A program made the translations under genes and the position numbers. A stretch of DNA of 64,000 bases. It comes from Clostridiales bacterium. GTDB lineage: Bacteria; Bacillota; Clostridia; Christensenellales; Aristaeellaceae. This document shows positions 43,738 to 52,757 of this stretch, one piece after another. Within the stretch, counting starts at the first letter, position 1. Every line of letters begins with the position of its first letter. The stretch spans positions 62,001-126,000 of the forward strand of contig JAIKWZ010000008.1 in assembly GCA_024684375.1 (NCBI GenBank). The letters are read 5' to 3'. A model generated the notes under the pieces. The model was given only the letters and a program-made list of their open reading frames with translations. It was not told the origin of the DNA and searched no databases.

Positions 43738-46032
43738 TCAGCGCGTACGCACTTTTTCGGTAAAGCGCGTCGCTTCCCTGTAGGGTCGAAGCAGCATATA
43801 CAGCAGGAAAGCGACCAGCGCCAGAGCGACGATAAGCCCCACCGCCTGCACGCTGCCGGCAAATAGCAGTCCCAGCTGATAGACGATAAGCGCGGCGGCG
43901 TAGGCGAACACGCACATATATCCTATCGCGAAACAGGTCCACTTCGCGTTGTTCATTTCCCGTTTGATCGCGCCCATCGCCGCGAAGCACGGCGCGCACA
44001 GCAGGTTGAACAGCATAAACGCGAACGCTGCCAGCTTCCCGTGTCCGCCCGAAAACGCTCCGAAGTCGCCTGACACGTTGTCCCAGATCTGGTCGCCGTT
44101 TTCTTCCAGTTCCTCTTCCCCGTCCGCGTCGTCATAGTTGTAAAGCACGCCGAATGTGCTCACCACTTCTTCTTTCGCCACAAGCCCCGTGACGGTCGCC
44201 ACGGTCGGCCTCCAGCTGCCAAAGCCCAGGGGCTTGAACACGAAGCTTACGCTGTTGCCAACACCTGCCAATATGGAGTCATCCATGGGAGTGACCTCAT
44301 CCGGCTCGATGCCCATGCGGTCAGCGACCCGTTCCACGTATTCCTCCGTCACCAGGTCCTCATCCCCATACAGCTCGTCCACCATGCCGAACCTGCCGTT
44401 CACGCTGCCAAGGCTGCTCAGCGCCCAAATGACGATCGAGCTCAGCAGTATCACAGTGCCCGCGCGCTTGATAAAGCTCCAGCCGCGCTCCCACATGCTG
44501 CGCAGCACGTTGCCGGTGCTCGGAGCATGATAAGCGGGGAGTTCCATCACGAACGGAGCCGGTTCCCCGGCGAAGATCCTGGTCTTTTTCAGCATGATGC
44601 CGGAAATGATTATCGCGGCGATGCCTATAAAGTATGCGCTCACGGCTATCCAGGTACTGCCTCCGAAGAGCGCGCCCGCGATAAGCCCTATTATCGGCAT
44701 TTTAGCGCCGCAGGGAATAAAGCACGTCGTCATTATCGTCATGCGGCGGTCACGCTCGTTCTCGATCGTGCGGGAAGCCATTACGCCCGGCACGCCGCAG
44801 CCCGTGCCCACCAGCATGGGTATGAAACTTTTGCCGCTCAGGCCGAATTTACGGAATATGCGGTCCATAATAAAGGCGATGCGCGCCATGTAACCGCAGT
44901 CCTCCAAAATGGCCAGCAGCAGGAACAGCACCAGCATCTGAGGCACGAAGCCCAGCACCGCACCTACGCCGGCGCAGATACCGTCCGAGACCAGTCCCAC
45001 CAGCCAGGGCGCAACGCCCCAGCCCTCAAGCAGGGTCCTAGACCCGTCCACCAGCCACGCCCCGCCGAACACGTCGTTCGTCCAGTCCGTAAGGAAAGTC
45101 CCGATCGATATGCCTCCGTCTCCTATCGGCGCGCCCATGGAAAGAGCATATACCAGATACATAATCACGGCGAATATCGGCAGCGCCAGAATGCGGTTGG
45201 TCACCACCTTGTCTATCTTGTCTGAAGAACTCAGACTGCGAGATCCTTTCTTCTTGTATATCCCTTTGAGCATCTGGGCGATCAGGACATAGCGTTCATT
45301 CGTGATTATGCTCTCGGCGTCGTCGTCAAGCTCTTTTTCGGCAGCGGTTATGTCCTTCTCTATGTGCTCCATCACGGCCTTGTCTATCTTGAGCTTTTCA
45401 AGCACCTTTTCGTCACGCTCGAATATCTTTACGGCATACCAGCGCTGCTGCTCCTCCGGCAGATCGTGCAGCGCCGCTTCCTCGATATGGGCAAGCGCGT
45501 GATCCACAGGCCCCGAGAACGTGTGCCGCAGGGCCGGTTTACCGCCTTTCGCAGCTTCTGCCGCGGCGCGCGCGGCCTCATCCGTTCCCTCGCCCTTGAG
45601 CGCGGATATCTCCACCACTCTGCAGCCCAGGACCCGCGACAGTTCCTTTATATTTATGCTGTCTCCGTTTTTCCGCACCAGGTCCATCATGTTGACAGCC
45701 ACTACCATCGGGATCCCCAATTCGGCAAGCTGGGTAGTAAGGTATAGATTGCGCTCAAGATTCGTCCCGTCCACGATGTTCAGGATCGCGTCGGGGCGGT
45801 TTTCGGTAAGGTAATTTCTCGCCACTACCTCTTCCAGCGTGTACGGGGACAGGGAATATATGCCGGGAAGGTCTATGACAGTCACATCCGGGTGCTTTTT
45901 CAGCTTGCCTTCCTTTTTCTCAACCGTTACGCCCGGCCAGTTGCCAACGTATTGATTCGAGCCGGTCAGAGCGTTGAATAATGTGGTCTTTCCGCTGTTG
46001 GGGTTGCCCGCCAGCGCGATCCTGATATCCAT
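43738..46032 (-). CDS. feoB: Ferrous iron transporter B
   Basis: A 764-residue FeoB with the cytoplasmic G domain (G1 GNPNSGKTT at residue 9, G3 DLPGIYSL, G4 NMMD), a helical GDI-like spacer, and the membrane region with the conserved VGTGCGVPGVMASRTIENERDR and FIPCGAKMPI segments. It imports Fe2+ across the cytoplasmic membrane in a nucleotide-dependent way. It follows feoA after 57 bases; that gap contains a third copy of the operator found at the operon promoter. Confidence 0.95.
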   Translation of the reverse strand: MDIRIALAGNPNSGKTTLFNALTGSNQYVGNWPGVTVEKKEGKLKKHPDVTVIDLPGIYSLSPYTLEEVVARNYLTENRPDAILNIVDGTNLERNLYLTTQLAELGIPMVVAVNMMDLVRKNGDSINIKELSRVLGCRVVEISALKGEGTDEAARAAAEAAKGGKPALRHTFSGPVDHALAHIEEAALHDLPEEQQRWYAVKIFERDEKVLEKLKIDKAVMEHIEKDITAAEKELDDDAESIITNERYVLIAQMLKGIYKKKGSRSLSSSDKIDKVVTNRILALPIFAVIMYLVYALSMGAPIGDGGISIGTFLTDWTNDVFGGAWLVDGSRTLLEGWGVAPWLVGLVSDGICAGVGAVLGFVPQMLVLFLLLAILEDCGYMARIAFIMDRIFRKFGLSGKSFIPMLVGTGCGVPGVMASRTIENERDRRMTIMTTCFIPCGAKMPIIGLIAGALFGGSTWIAVSAYFIGIAAIIISGIMLKKTRIFAGEPAPFVMELPAYHAPSTGNVLRSMWERGWSFIKRAGTVILLSSIVIWALSSLGSVNGRFGMVDELYGDEDLVTEEYVERVADRMGIEPDEVTPMDDSILAGVGNSVSFVFKPLGFGSWRPTVATVTGLVAKEEVVSTFGVLYNYDDADGEEELEENGDQIWDNVSGDFGAFSGGHGKLAAFAFMLFNLLCAPCFAAMGAIKREMNNAKWTCFAIGYMCVFAYAAALIVYQLGLLFAGSVQAVGLIVALALVAFLLYMLLRPYREATRFTEKVRTR

Positions 46033-46051
46033 TCCGTTATCTCCTTTACTT

Positions 46052-46067
46052 GTTAGTGTGCGCTAAC
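46052..46067. promoter_or_regulatory. Third copy of the feo operator, between feoA and feoB
   Basis: GTTAGTGTGCGCTAAC, sharing the GTTAGY-N4-GCTAAC pattern with the two promoter copies. No clear -10/-35 is seen around it, so it may modulate internal initiation or elongation, or mark a weak internal promoter. Confidence 0.6.
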
Positions 46068-46089
46068 TCGAGCGCAAAAATAAAAGTGA

Positions 46090-46317
46090 TCAAAGTTCGA
46101 CCTCGACCATTTCCGCGTCAGCCTTGCGAATGCTCAGTTCGTACCCGCGCACGGTAAGTTCCATGGGGTCGCCCAGAGGCGCCACTTTCCTCACAAAGAC
46201 CTCTACTCCCTTTGTCAGGCCCATATCCATTATGCGCCGCTTCACCGCGCCTTCACCGTGAAGTTTCTTCACCTTGCAGGTCTCGCCGACCTTTACTTCC
46301 CTTAAACTGGTTGTCAT
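46090..46317 (-). CDS. feoA: FeoA-domain ferrous iron transport accessory protein
   Basis: A 75-residue SH3-like FeoA protein: GETCKVKKLHGEGAVKRRIMDMGLTKGVEV, then APLGDPMELTVRGYELSIRKADAEMVEV. FeoA binds or regulates FeoB on the cytoplasmic side. It lies between a second FeoA-domain gene (16 bases upstream) and feoB. Confidence 0.92.
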   Translation of the reverse strand: MTTSLREVKVGETCKVKKLHGEGAVKRRIMDMGLTKGVEVFVRKVAPLGDPMELTVRGYELSIRKADAEMVEVEL

Positions 46318-46333
46318 TATTCTCCCTCCCTTA

Positions 46334-46546
46334 TCAGATCATTATCTTCTGCGCCATTTCCTTGCTGATGGCGATGCGGGATTCCTTGATCCTGACGATA
46401 ACGTTTCCTCCCGTGTCGGAGACTACCGTAACGCTGCCTCCCGGGACGATACCCATATCCCCCAGGTGCTGCCTGAGCTCCTGCGAGCCGCCCACCTTCC
46501 TGATGATCAGCTCCTCTCCTGCCTGAGCCAATGTCAGCGGCATCAT
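46334..46546 (-). CDS. Second FeoA-domain protein
   Basis: A 70-residue FeoA-like protein (MPLTLAQAGEELIIRKVGGS, HLGDMGIVPGGSVTVV, IVRIKESRIAISKEMAQKI). Paired FeoA-domain proteins are common in clostridial feo operons. ATG at 46546 is chosen because AGGAGG is six bases upstream; a longer frame to 46591 overlaps the leader and has no site. It is the first gene of the operon. Confidence 0.85.
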   Translation of the reverse strand: MMPLTLAQAGEELIIRKVGGSQELRQHLGDMGIVPGGSVTVVSDTGGNVIVRIKESRIAISKEMAQKIMI

Positions 46547-46594
46547 GTTTTTCCTCCTTTGCCGGCGGAAACATTCAGAATCCGCGCTCACTGT

Positions 46595-46610
46595 GTTAGT
46601 CGTTGCTAAC
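46595..46610. promoter_or_regulatory. feo operator copy 2, downstream of the -10
   Basis: GTTAGTCGTTGCTAAC lies just downstream of the predicted transcription start of the feo operon, matching the GTTAGY-N4-GCTAAC pattern of the spacer copy. Confidence 0.75.
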
Positions 46611-46618
46611 GTCTAAGT

Positions 46619-46647
46619 ATTATAGTTAGCATTTGCTAACATGTCAA
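46619..46647 (-). promoter_or_regulatory. feo operon promoter with operator filling the spacer
   Basis: Minus-strand TTGACA (46642-46647) and TATAAT (46619-46624), spacer 17 bases: full consensus. Sixteen of the 17 spacer bases (46625-46640) are the perfect palindrome GTTAGCATTTGCTAAC. Binding of a metal-dependent repressor (DtxR/IdeR/MntR style, by inference from symmetry and target genes) would block RNA polymerase. Confidence 0.88.
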
Positions 46648-46675
46648 GCCTTTTTTCAAAAAAAAATATAAGAAA

Positions 46676-46701
46676 ACGGAACGCACTCGCACACGTTCCG
46701 T
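46676..46701 (-). terminator. Terminator of the aminotransferase gene
   Basis: An 8-bp stem (ACGGAACG / CGTTCCGT) with a 10-base loop, followed on the minus strand by TTTTCTTATATTTTTTTTTG. It separates the aminotransferase from the feo promoter. Confidence 0.82.
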
Positions 46702-46768
46702 ACAGTTTCGGTTTTATCTCTCTTCTGCGCTGCCCATGACGTCGGCCACGGCCCGATATCTGCCAGGT

Positions 46769-47968
46769 TTATTTCAGCTCCGCCACGAACTCGGCTATGC
46801 GCTGGGCTCCCTCGATTATCTTCTCCCGTTTCACTGCGTAGCTTAAGCGCAGGTAATCGTCGTCCCCAAAGGCTTTTGCGGGGACAGCGGCTACACGCTT
46901 GTCCTCAAGGAGCAGGCGGGCGAAAGACTCGCTGCCGGTAATCTTTTCCCCGTTCATGTATTTTCCGACACAGCCGGAAATGTTCAGCATCATGTAGAAG
47001 GCGCCCTTTGGCAGACGGCAGGACAGCCCCGGTATGGAGCTCAGCTTTTCGTGCATGAGCCTGCGCCTGTAGTCAAACTCCACAAAACTCTCCCGCATGA
47101 ACTTTTCGCCGTTTGTAAGTGCCACGGCGGCGGCATGCTGGGCAATGGAGTTGCAGTTGGATGTGGTGTGGCTCTGGAAGGCGGACATGGCCTTTACTAT
47201 CTCAGCCGGGGCCGCGGCGTAGCCGACCCGCCAGCCCGTCATGGCGTAGGACTTGCTCAGGCCGTTTATCACAATGGTCTGCTTTTTGATATCCTCTCCC
47301 AAAGCGGCTATCGAAATATGCTTCGCGCCGTCGTACACGAGTTTTTCGTATATCTCGTCCGAGATCACGTAAAACCCCCGCCTCACGGCGATCTCAGCCA
47401 GGGCGGAAAGCTGCCTTAAGTCCCATACTGCGCCGGTAGGATTGCAGGGAGAATTGAGTATCATGGCCTTGGTCTTGTCGCTCACGTGCTTTTCTATCTC
47501 GGCGGCGGAGGGAATAAAGTCGTCCTCGCTTTTCCCCTTTACGTACACCGGCACGCCTCCGCAGGCGCGGAGCATTTCCGGATAACTCACCCAGCACGGG
47601 GAAGGCAGGAGCACCTCGTCTCCGGGGTTGACCAGCGCGCTTATGGCGTTGAACAGGCTCTGCTTCGCGCCGGTAGACACTATGATCTCGCTGAGCTGGT
47701 AATCCAGGGAATTGTCACGGTCCAGCTTGTGCTGTATCTCCTCCTTAAGTTCCGCCGTGCCTGCCACAGGGGTGTAGCGTGTCTGTCCCTGATCCAGCGC
47801 GTCCTTAGCCGCCTGCTTGATGTAATCAGGGGTGTCAAAGTCGGGCTCCCCCGCTCCGAAACCTATCACGTCCAGCCCCAGCGCCCTGAGCTGCTTGGCT
47901 CTGGAATCGATGCTCAGCGTGACTGACGGGCTAATGTTCAGACATTTTTCGGAAAGGCAAAGCGGCAT
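46769..47968 (-). CDS. Class I/II pyridoxal-phosphate aminotransferase (aspartate aminotransferase-like)
   Basis: A 399-residue fold-type I aminotransferase: DVIGFGAGEPDFDTPDYI near the start, STGAKQSLFNAISALVNPGDEVL, NSPCNPTGAVWD, and the PLP lysine in INGLSKSYAMTGWRVGYAA near residue 236; the substrate-carboxylate Arg lies in DDYLRLSYA. These features fit the AspC/AlaT-like subgroup Igamma acting on aspartate or aromatic amino acids with 2-oxoglutarate. It is monocistronic with its own promoter and terminator. Confidence 0.9.
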   Translation of the reverse strand: MPLCLSEKCLNISPSVTLSIDSRAKQLRALGLDVIGFGAGEPDFDTPDYIKQAAKDALDQGQTRYTPVAGTAELKEEIQHKLDRDNSLDYQLSEIIVSTGAKQSLFNAISALVNPGDEVLLPSPCWVSYPEMLRACGGVPVYVKGKSEDDFIPSAAEIEKHVSDKTKAMILNSPCNPTGAVWDLRQLSALAEIAVRRGFYVISDEIYEKLVYDGAKHISIAALGEDIKKQTIVINGLSKSYAMTGWRVGYAAAPAEIVKAMSAFQSHTTSNCNSIAQHAAAVALTNGEKFMRESFVEFDYRRRLMHEKLSSIPGLSCRLPKGAFYMMLNISGCVGKYMNGEKITGSESFARLLLEDKRVAAVPAKAFGDDDYLRLSYAVKREKIIEGAQRIAEFVAELK

Positions 47969-48003
47969 GTGGGTTTCCTCCTGCGAAGATGATGACAGGC
48001 GCT

Positions 48004-48042
48004 ATTATGCCACACACACTCAATAAATGCAATACTGCATTT
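48004..48042 (-). promoter_or_regulatory. Aminotransferase promoter with overlapping palindrome
   Basis: Minus-strand TTGCAT (48027-48032) and CATAAT (48004-48009), 17 bases apart, with TGG before the -10. The -35 is embedded in a palindrome AAATGCA-ATAC-TGCATTT (48025-48042), a candidate operator. Confidence 0.65.
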
Positions 48043-48190
48043 CGATAAAATTCATATTTTACCTTTTCTTAAATATTCTACCCCATATTTGCAGGTTGGG
48101 CATAAATTGAAATGCAGATTCTCTTTCCATGCCAGAGATGGAGCTAAATAAACTTAATAATAATATTACGGCAACTTGTCATTACCATTA
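48043..48190. other. AT-rich stretch between the divergent aminotransferase and rny promoters
   Basis: This part of the 344-base gene-free interval 47969-48312 is markedly richer in A+T than the surroundings. I see no frame, RNA gene or stable hairpin in it. It could hold an UP element for rny, but no specific site is recognised. Confidence 0.4.
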
Positions 48191-48219
48191 TTGACAAAAA
48201 CGCTTTGTTTGTTTAAAAT
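48191..48219 (+). promoter_or_regulatory. Promoter of rny
   Basis: TTGACA (48191-48196) and TAAAAT (48214-48219) with a 17-base spacer. The leader of about 85 bases contains GCAGC/GCTGC repeats that could fold, then AAAGGAGGAG before the start. Confidence 0.8.
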
Positions 48220-48312
48220 AAATCGGATATTGTTCAAATGGGGTATTGTACCCTGAAAATATGCGCAGCATATCCGCTGCATGCAGCATTCTGAAAGGAG
48301 GAGAAGCAGGTT

Positions 48313-49878
48313 TTGAGCGACGTATTGATTGGTATAATCGCCGCTGTATCCGGCCTGGGTCTGGGCGCGCTGGGCGGCTATAAATATCGAAAAAATCTTA
48401 CCGAAACCAAAATCGGCCGCAGCGAAAAGTTTGCCGAAGAACAGCTTCAGGAAGCCGTTCGCAAGTCCGAAGACGTCAAGGCAAAGGCAGAGGAATACCG
48501 CAAAGAGCAGATACTTGCCACCAAGGAGGAGATCCTTTCCCTCAAGGACGAGCTTGACCGGGAGGTCAAGGACAGACGCAACGAAGTCACCCGGCTGGAA
48601 AGGCGCGTGAACCAGAGGGAGGAAGCTCTCGAAAAGAAGTACGACGCAGTAGAGGCGCGTGAGGAAAGCCTGAACAACAAATTCCGCGAGGCTGAAAAGC
48701 TTGAAGCCGAGGCGCAGGCGCTCAAGGACCGCCAGGCGGGCGAACTGGAGCGCATCAGCAACATGACCATGGATGAGGCGCGCCAGATAATAATCCAGCG
48801 CGTGCAGAAGGACGCCTACCACGACGCCGCCGTCATGGTGCGCGACATAGAGGCAAAAGCTAAGGACGAGGCGGACAAAAAAGCCCGCAACATAATCTCC
48901 CTCGCCATACAGAAGTGCGCCGCCGACCACGTGGCGGAAACCACCGTAAGTGTGGTCGCGCTGCCCAATGACGACATGAAAGGCCGCATAATCGGCCGCG
49001 AGGGCAGGAATATCCGCGCCCTTGAGACCGCTACCGGCGTTGACCTGATAATCGACGACACTCCCGAGGCGGTCATCATTTCCGGCTTCGACCCAGTCAG
49101 GCGCGAGATCGCCCGGGTAGCACTGGAAAAGCTGATAATGGACGGACGCATCCATCCCGCCCGCATAGAGGAACTTGTGGAGAAAGCCCGGCGCGAAGTG
49201 GACAACCAGATCCGCGAGGCGGGCGAAAACGCCGTGTTCGAGACCAACCAGCACTCCCTGCACAGGGAACTGGTCATGCTTTTGGGCCGCATGAAGTACC
49301 GCACCAGCTACGGTCAGAACGTGCTCAAGCATTCCATAGAGGTCAGCCACCTGGCAGGCGTCATGGCAGCGGAGCTGGGCGCCGACGTGCAGCTTGCCAA
49401 GCGCGGCGGCCTTCTGCACGACATAGGCAAGGCCATAGACCACGAAGTCGAAGGCACCCATGTCACTATCGGCGGCGAGCTCGCCCGCAAGTATCATGAG
49501 AGCGAAGCCGTGGTAAACTGCATCCTCGCCCACCACGGCGACGTTGAGCCCCAGAGCGTGGAGGCGGTGCTCGTGCAGGCGGCGGACGCCATCAGCGCGG
49601 CACGGCCCGGAGCGCGGCGCGAGAGCCTGGAAAACTACATCCAGCGCCTCGAAAAGCTTGAGGAGATCGCAAACTCCTTCCAGGGCGTGGAAAAGAGCTT
49701 CGCCATCCAGTCCGGCCGCGAGGTCAGGGTAATGGTCAAGCCTGAGGACATAAACGACGCGGGCACACTGGTGCTGGCCAAGGAGATCTGCAAGCGCATA
49801 GAGGACGAAATGGAATACCCCGGGCAGATCAAGGTCAACGTCATCCGCGAGACCCGGGCGGTGGAAATGGCCAAATAG
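48313..49878 (+). CDS. rny: Ribonuclease Y
   Basis: A 521-residue endoribonuclease that starts mRNA decay at the membrane. It has an N-terminal membrane helix ([17 protein letters not shown]), a long charged coiled coil (about residues 25-190), a KH domain ([15 protein letters not shown] near residue 217), and an HD domain with [10 protein letters not shown] and [12 protein letters not shown]. The start is TTG at 48313, ten bases after AAAGGAGGAG; no ATG or GTG fits better. It precedes rpsT but that gene has its own promoter. Confidence 0.95.
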   Translation: MSDVLIGIIAAVSGLGLGALGGYKYRKNLTETKIGRSEKFAEEQLQEAVRKSEDVKAKAEEYRKEQILATKEEILSLKDELDREVKDRRNEVTRLERRVNQREEALEKKYDAVEAREESLNNKFREAEKLEAEAQALKDRQAGELERISNMTMDEARQIIIQRVQKDAYHDAAVMVRDIEAKAKDEADKKARNIISLAIQKCAADHVAETTVSVVALPNDDMKGRIIGREGRNIRALETATGVDLIIDDTPEAVIISGFDPVRREIARVALEKLIMDGRIHPARIEELVEKARREVDNQIREAGENAVFETNQHSLHRELVMLLGRMKYRTSYGQNVLKHSIEVSHLAGVMAAELGADVQLAKRGGLLHDIGKAIDHEVEGTHVTIGGELARKYHESEAVVNCILAHHGDVEPQSVEAVLVQAADAISAARPGARRESLENYIQRLEKLEEIANSFQGVEKSFAIQSGREVRVMVKPEDINDAGTLVLAKEICKRIEDEMEYPGQIKVNVIRETRAVEMAK

Positions 49879-49922
49879 CCGCAAGCCGTCATCCGAAAGT
49901 CAAAAATTAACCGATTATTCCC

Positions 49923-49951
49923 TTGCGCTTCCCCCGCGCAGGTGATATAAT
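49923..49951 (+). promoter_or_regulatory. Promoter of rpsT
   Basis: TTGCGC (49923-49928) and TATAAT (49946-49951), 17 bases apart, with an extended -10 TG-A. The start site would be near 49958. Confidence 0.72.
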
Positions 49952-49986
49952 ACACAAGCTATTTTTACACAGGGAGTGAATATACT

Positions 49987-50250
49987 TTGCCTAACATCAA
50001 GTCCGCTATCAAGCGTGTAAAGGTTTCCGACAAGAAGAATCTGCGCAACCGCATGGTCAAGAGCCAGATGAAGACCCAGCTGCGCAAGTTTGATGATGCG
50101 ATCGCTTCCGGCAGCGTCGACGCCAAAGTGCTTTCCGCCACCCAGGGCGCGGTAGACAAGGCCGCCTCCAAGGGCGTGATCCACAAGAACGCCGCAAACC
50201 GCAAAAAGGCGCGTCTGGCCAAGCAGCTCAACAAGCAGGCTCAGGCCTAA
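49987..50250 (+). CDS. rpsT: 30S ribosomal protein S20
   Basis: An 87-residue basic helical protein beginning MPNIKSAIKRVK and containing VSDKKNLRNRMVKSQMKT and HKNAANRKKARLAKQLN, the S20 signature. It binds 16S rRNA early in 30S assembly. The start codon is TTG behind AGGGAG; a UUG start is also used by E. coli rpsT, where it goes with autoregulation, so it is believable here. Flanked by its own promoter and terminator. Confidence 0.97.
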   Translation: MPNIKSAIKRVKVSDKKNLRNRMVKSQMKTQLRKFDDAIASGSVDAKVLSATQGAVDKAASKGVIHKNAANRKKARLAKQLNKQAQA

Positions 50251-50277
50251 GGCGGGTCGACCGCGTTTTTCCAAAAT

Positions 50278-50299
50278 GGGGGCATTATACCCCCTTTTT
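50278..50299 (+). terminator. Terminator of rpsT
   Basis: GGGGG-CATTATA-CCCCC stem-loop followed by TTTTTG, with AAAAT upstream able to pair with the T run, 28 bases after the stop. Confidence 0.85.
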
Positions 50300-50335
50300 G
50301 TTGTACCTGAATAATCAGGGGAAAGGAAACGGCCT

Positions 50336-51841
50336 ATGAGAAAACTCCTTTCTTTTTTGCTGGTCTTCAGCCTGCTGGCGTGCACGCCGGCATGGGCGGA
50401 AGACGCTGCGCAGATAGATATCAGCGCGGTCAGCATACCGTTTTTGCTTGACAAGACCAGCCTTAAGACCGTTTCCGGCAAAATAACGGGCGTCTCCCCC
50501 CTCAAGAGCGTCACCCTCGAAATGTACGACATACGGCAACTCAAACAGGTATTCACCAAAACTTGGTCCTTCGGTTCCGAAAAAAAAGTTTTCTCCTTTG
50601 ACGCCGCCAAATTCAAAAACGAAATCTCGCCCCACATAAAAGCGGGCGAATACACCTTTACCGTGACCGTCTCCGACAGAGACGGCGGCAAAGCCGCCAG
50701 GGTTTTCGATTCCCACGTGATGGGCAAGTTTTCGGCGGTAAGGAACATGAACTCCAAGTGTGCTTTTTCCTCAAACGTCAAAAAGCTCAGCGCCTTCAAA
50801 TCCCTCTGGGACAACAACGTGGAAACATACGTGGATCCCGGCTGCAACTACACAATCAATATCGACCTGCCTGAAGGCCGGAGCGCTGAGTACCTTTGCA
50901 CCCAGTGGAACTCGGCTCCGACCAAGCTCGTGCTCAAGCAGTACGACGGAAAAGGCACGCTGATATCCTCCCTCTCCCACACGAATCCCAAACGCATGGT
51001 GGCGCTCAGCTTTCCCATAGACGAGAATACCCGCCGCATCAGTTTTACCTGCAGCAGTCCCAAAAGCCGCCTGGGCGAACTCTACGTGCTGGAAAAAGGC
51101 AAGGTATCTTCCTCCGCGCTAATATTTGAGCCTATGCCTGAAAAAGTGGACCTTATGGTGTTCTCCGCTCACCAGGACGACGAATTGCTGTTTTTGGGCG
51201 GCACGATCCCCTATTACGCGGCGCAGGGCAAGACCGTGTGCGTGGTCTACATGGCCCGCTGTTCCTCCGCGCGAATAATCGAGGCCCTGAACGGGCTCAA
51301 CTGGTGCGGCATAAAATATCACCCGATCCTGCTCAATCACAAGGATAAGCTGTGCTCCAGCTTGAAGGCTGCCAAGTCCCTGTGGGGCGGCGCCGACGCG
51401 CTGTATAAAGAAGTGACCGAGCTGATACGCCGCTACAAACCCGAAGTCGTGGTCACCCAGGACATAAACGGTGAGTACGGTCACTATCAGCATCAGCTGA
51501 CCTCGCTGGCAGTACGCACGGCGGTGGAAAGGGCCGCAAACTCAAAGTATTATCCCGAAAGCTCGAAAAAATACGGTGTATGGGACACAAAAAAGCTCTA
51601 CATACACCTGTACGATAAAAACACTCTAGACATGAAAGCGTACTCACGGCCTCTGGCGGCCTTTAACGGACTCACCGCCACCGAGGTCTCAAAGCTGGCG
51701 TATTCCAAACACTACTCCCAGTGGAAAGGCTTCAATTATGACCTCAACAGCAAACGCTACAAAAATACCCGCTTCGGGCTGTTCCGCACTGCCGTGGGGC
51801 CTGATAAACTAAAAAACGACCTGTTTGAGAATATTAACTGA
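50336..51841 (+). CDS. Secreted PIG-L-family deacetylase with N-terminal beta domain
   Basis: A 501-residue exported protein. The N-terminus is a signal peptide; SLLAC gives a possible lipobox at residue 16, while AWA at about residue 22 is an alternative cleavage site. Residues 30-250 form a beta-rich region with a discoidin-like part (NNVETYVDPGCNYTINIDLP). The PIG-L/LmbE domain follows, with metal motif SAHQDDELLFLGG near residue 283 and GHYQHQLTS. PIG-L enzymes remove N-acetyl groups from glycans or glycolipids; an extracellular polysaccharide or cell-wall target is likely. AAAGGAAA precedes the ATG. Confidence 0.82.
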   Translation: MRKLLSFLLVFSLLACTPAWAEDAAQIDISAVSIPFLLDKTSLKTVSGKITGVSPLKSVTLEMYDIRQLKQVFTKTWSFGSEKKVFSFDAAKFKNEISPHIKAGEYTFTVTVSDRDGGKAARVFDSHVMGKFSAVRNMNSKCAFSSNVKKLSAFKSLWDNNVETYVDPGCNYTINIDLPEGRSAEYLCTQWNSAPTKLVLKQYDGKGTLISSLSHTNPKRMVALSFPIDENTRRISFTCSSPKSRLGELYVLEKGKVSSSALIFEPMPEKVDLMVFSAHQDDELLFLGGTIPYYAAQGKTVCVVYMARCSSARIIEALNGLNWCGIKYHPILLNHKDKLCSSLKAAKSLWGGADALYKEVTELIRRYKPEVVVTQDINGEYGHYQHQLTSLAVRTAVERAANSKYYPESSKKYGVWDTKKLYIHLYDKNTLDMKAYSRPLAAFNGLTATEVSKLAYSKHYSQWKGFNYDLNSKRYKNTRFGLFRTAVGPDKLKNDLFENIN

Positions 51842-51851
51842 ATAAAAAACC

Positions 51852-51884
51852 GGGTCGGAAGCGCTTTGCTCCCGACCCCTTTTT
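51852..51884 (+). terminator. Terminator of the PIG-L gene
   Basis: GGGTCGG / CCGACCC stem (51852-51858 and 51872-51878) followed by CTTTTT. It stands between the convergent PIG-L and nadK genes. Confidence 0.82.
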
Positions 51885-51931
51885 ATTGCCATTCACTCTA
51901 AATACTTCTTACTGCCACGGAATAGCCTCGC

Positions 51932-52681
51932 CTACACCAGTTTGCTGGCGATGCGCGCGATAAAGCTCTCCTCCTCCAAGGCGACAAAGCGCGTATAAGA
52001 GGGAGAGCGTTTTATTGTGTAGACTGTGCCGGCGGGAAGAGGCCGCGGGGTGCCGTCCGTCGCCACCAGCGCGTCACGCTCGCACACCAGTTCCACCTCG
52101 CTATCCGGAGACAGTATGATCGGGCGGCTGAGCAGCGTATGTGGAGCGATAGGCGTAAGGATGATGTTTTCCGCCGCGGGATCCACTATCGGCCCGCCCG
52201 CGGAAAGCGAATAGCCCGTGGAACCCGTAGGCGTGGCCGCGATCATGCCGTCGGCGGTATAGATTTTGAGTTCCCTCCCGTTCACGCGTACGCAAAAGCG
52301 CAGCGCGCCTGTGTCAGGTTTAAGCAGCGCGGCCTCGTTAAGCGCCGTGACCCCCGCCTCCCCACGCGCGCCGCAGGTCAGGCGCATGCGCTTTTGAAGG
52401 CTGTATCTTCCCTCTAAAAGCGCGTCCATGGCTTTAATGGCGTTTGACTGCTCCACGGTGGCCAGATAGCCTACGCGGCCCGCATTTATGCCCAGTATGG
52501 GACAAGCGCATTCCTTCGCCGCAGACACTACCGTGCCGTCGCCCCCGATGGCGACGCATAAGTCCGCCTCCTGAGGCGTTTTGGCCAGGACCGCGCCCTG
52601 CATATAAACATATTCCGAGAGGGTCTTGCACAGCTCCGCCGCGTCCTCGCGGGTGGGATGGGTGATAAAGCAGAATCTCAT
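51932..52681 (-). CDS. nadK: NAD kinase
   Basis: A 249-residue NAD+ kinase producing NADP+. Visible motifs are [14 protein letters not shown] near residue 47 (GGDG, with the catalytic Asp), [10 protein letters not shown], a NEAALLK-type motif and [16 protein letters not shown]. Slightly shorter than typical (270-300) but complete. It has its own promoter and is convergent with the PIG-L gene. Confidence 0.94.
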   Translation of the reverse strand: MRFCFITHPTREDAAELCKTLSEYVYMQGAVLAKTPQEADLCVAIGGDGTVVSAAKECACPILGINAGRVGYLATVEQSNAIKAMDALLEGRYSLQKRMRLTCGARGEAGVTALNEAALLKPDTGALRFCVRVNGRELKIYTADGMIAATPTGSTGYSLSAGGPIVDPAAENIILTPIAPHTLLSRPIILSPDSEVELVCERDALVATDGTPRPLPAGTVYTIKRSPSYTRFVALEEESFIARIASKLV

Positions 52682-52707
52682 ACCGCGCTTCCTGTATGTT
52701 TTTGATG

Positions 52708-52736
52708 ATTATAGCACGGCCTTGCATGTTTGGCAA
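52708..52736 (-). promoter_or_regulatory. Promoter of nadK
   Basis: Minus-strand TTGCCA (52731-52736) and TATAAT (52708-52713), 17 bases apart, about 26 bases upstream of the nadK ATG. Confidence 0.78.
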
Positions 52737-52757
52737 GCTCGTCCGTTTGCAAAAGCA

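Noticed and set aside
48166-49884. A 572-codon open frame on the minus strand opposite rny
   Set aside because: It is antisense to an unmistakable RNase Y, spans its promoter, and has no recognisable domain; high G+C explains the open frame.
49987-50250. Doubt that rpsT starts with TTG
   Set aside because: No ATG or GTG occurs at the conserved MPNIKS start, the site behind AGGGAG fits, and a UUG start is known for E. coli rpsT.
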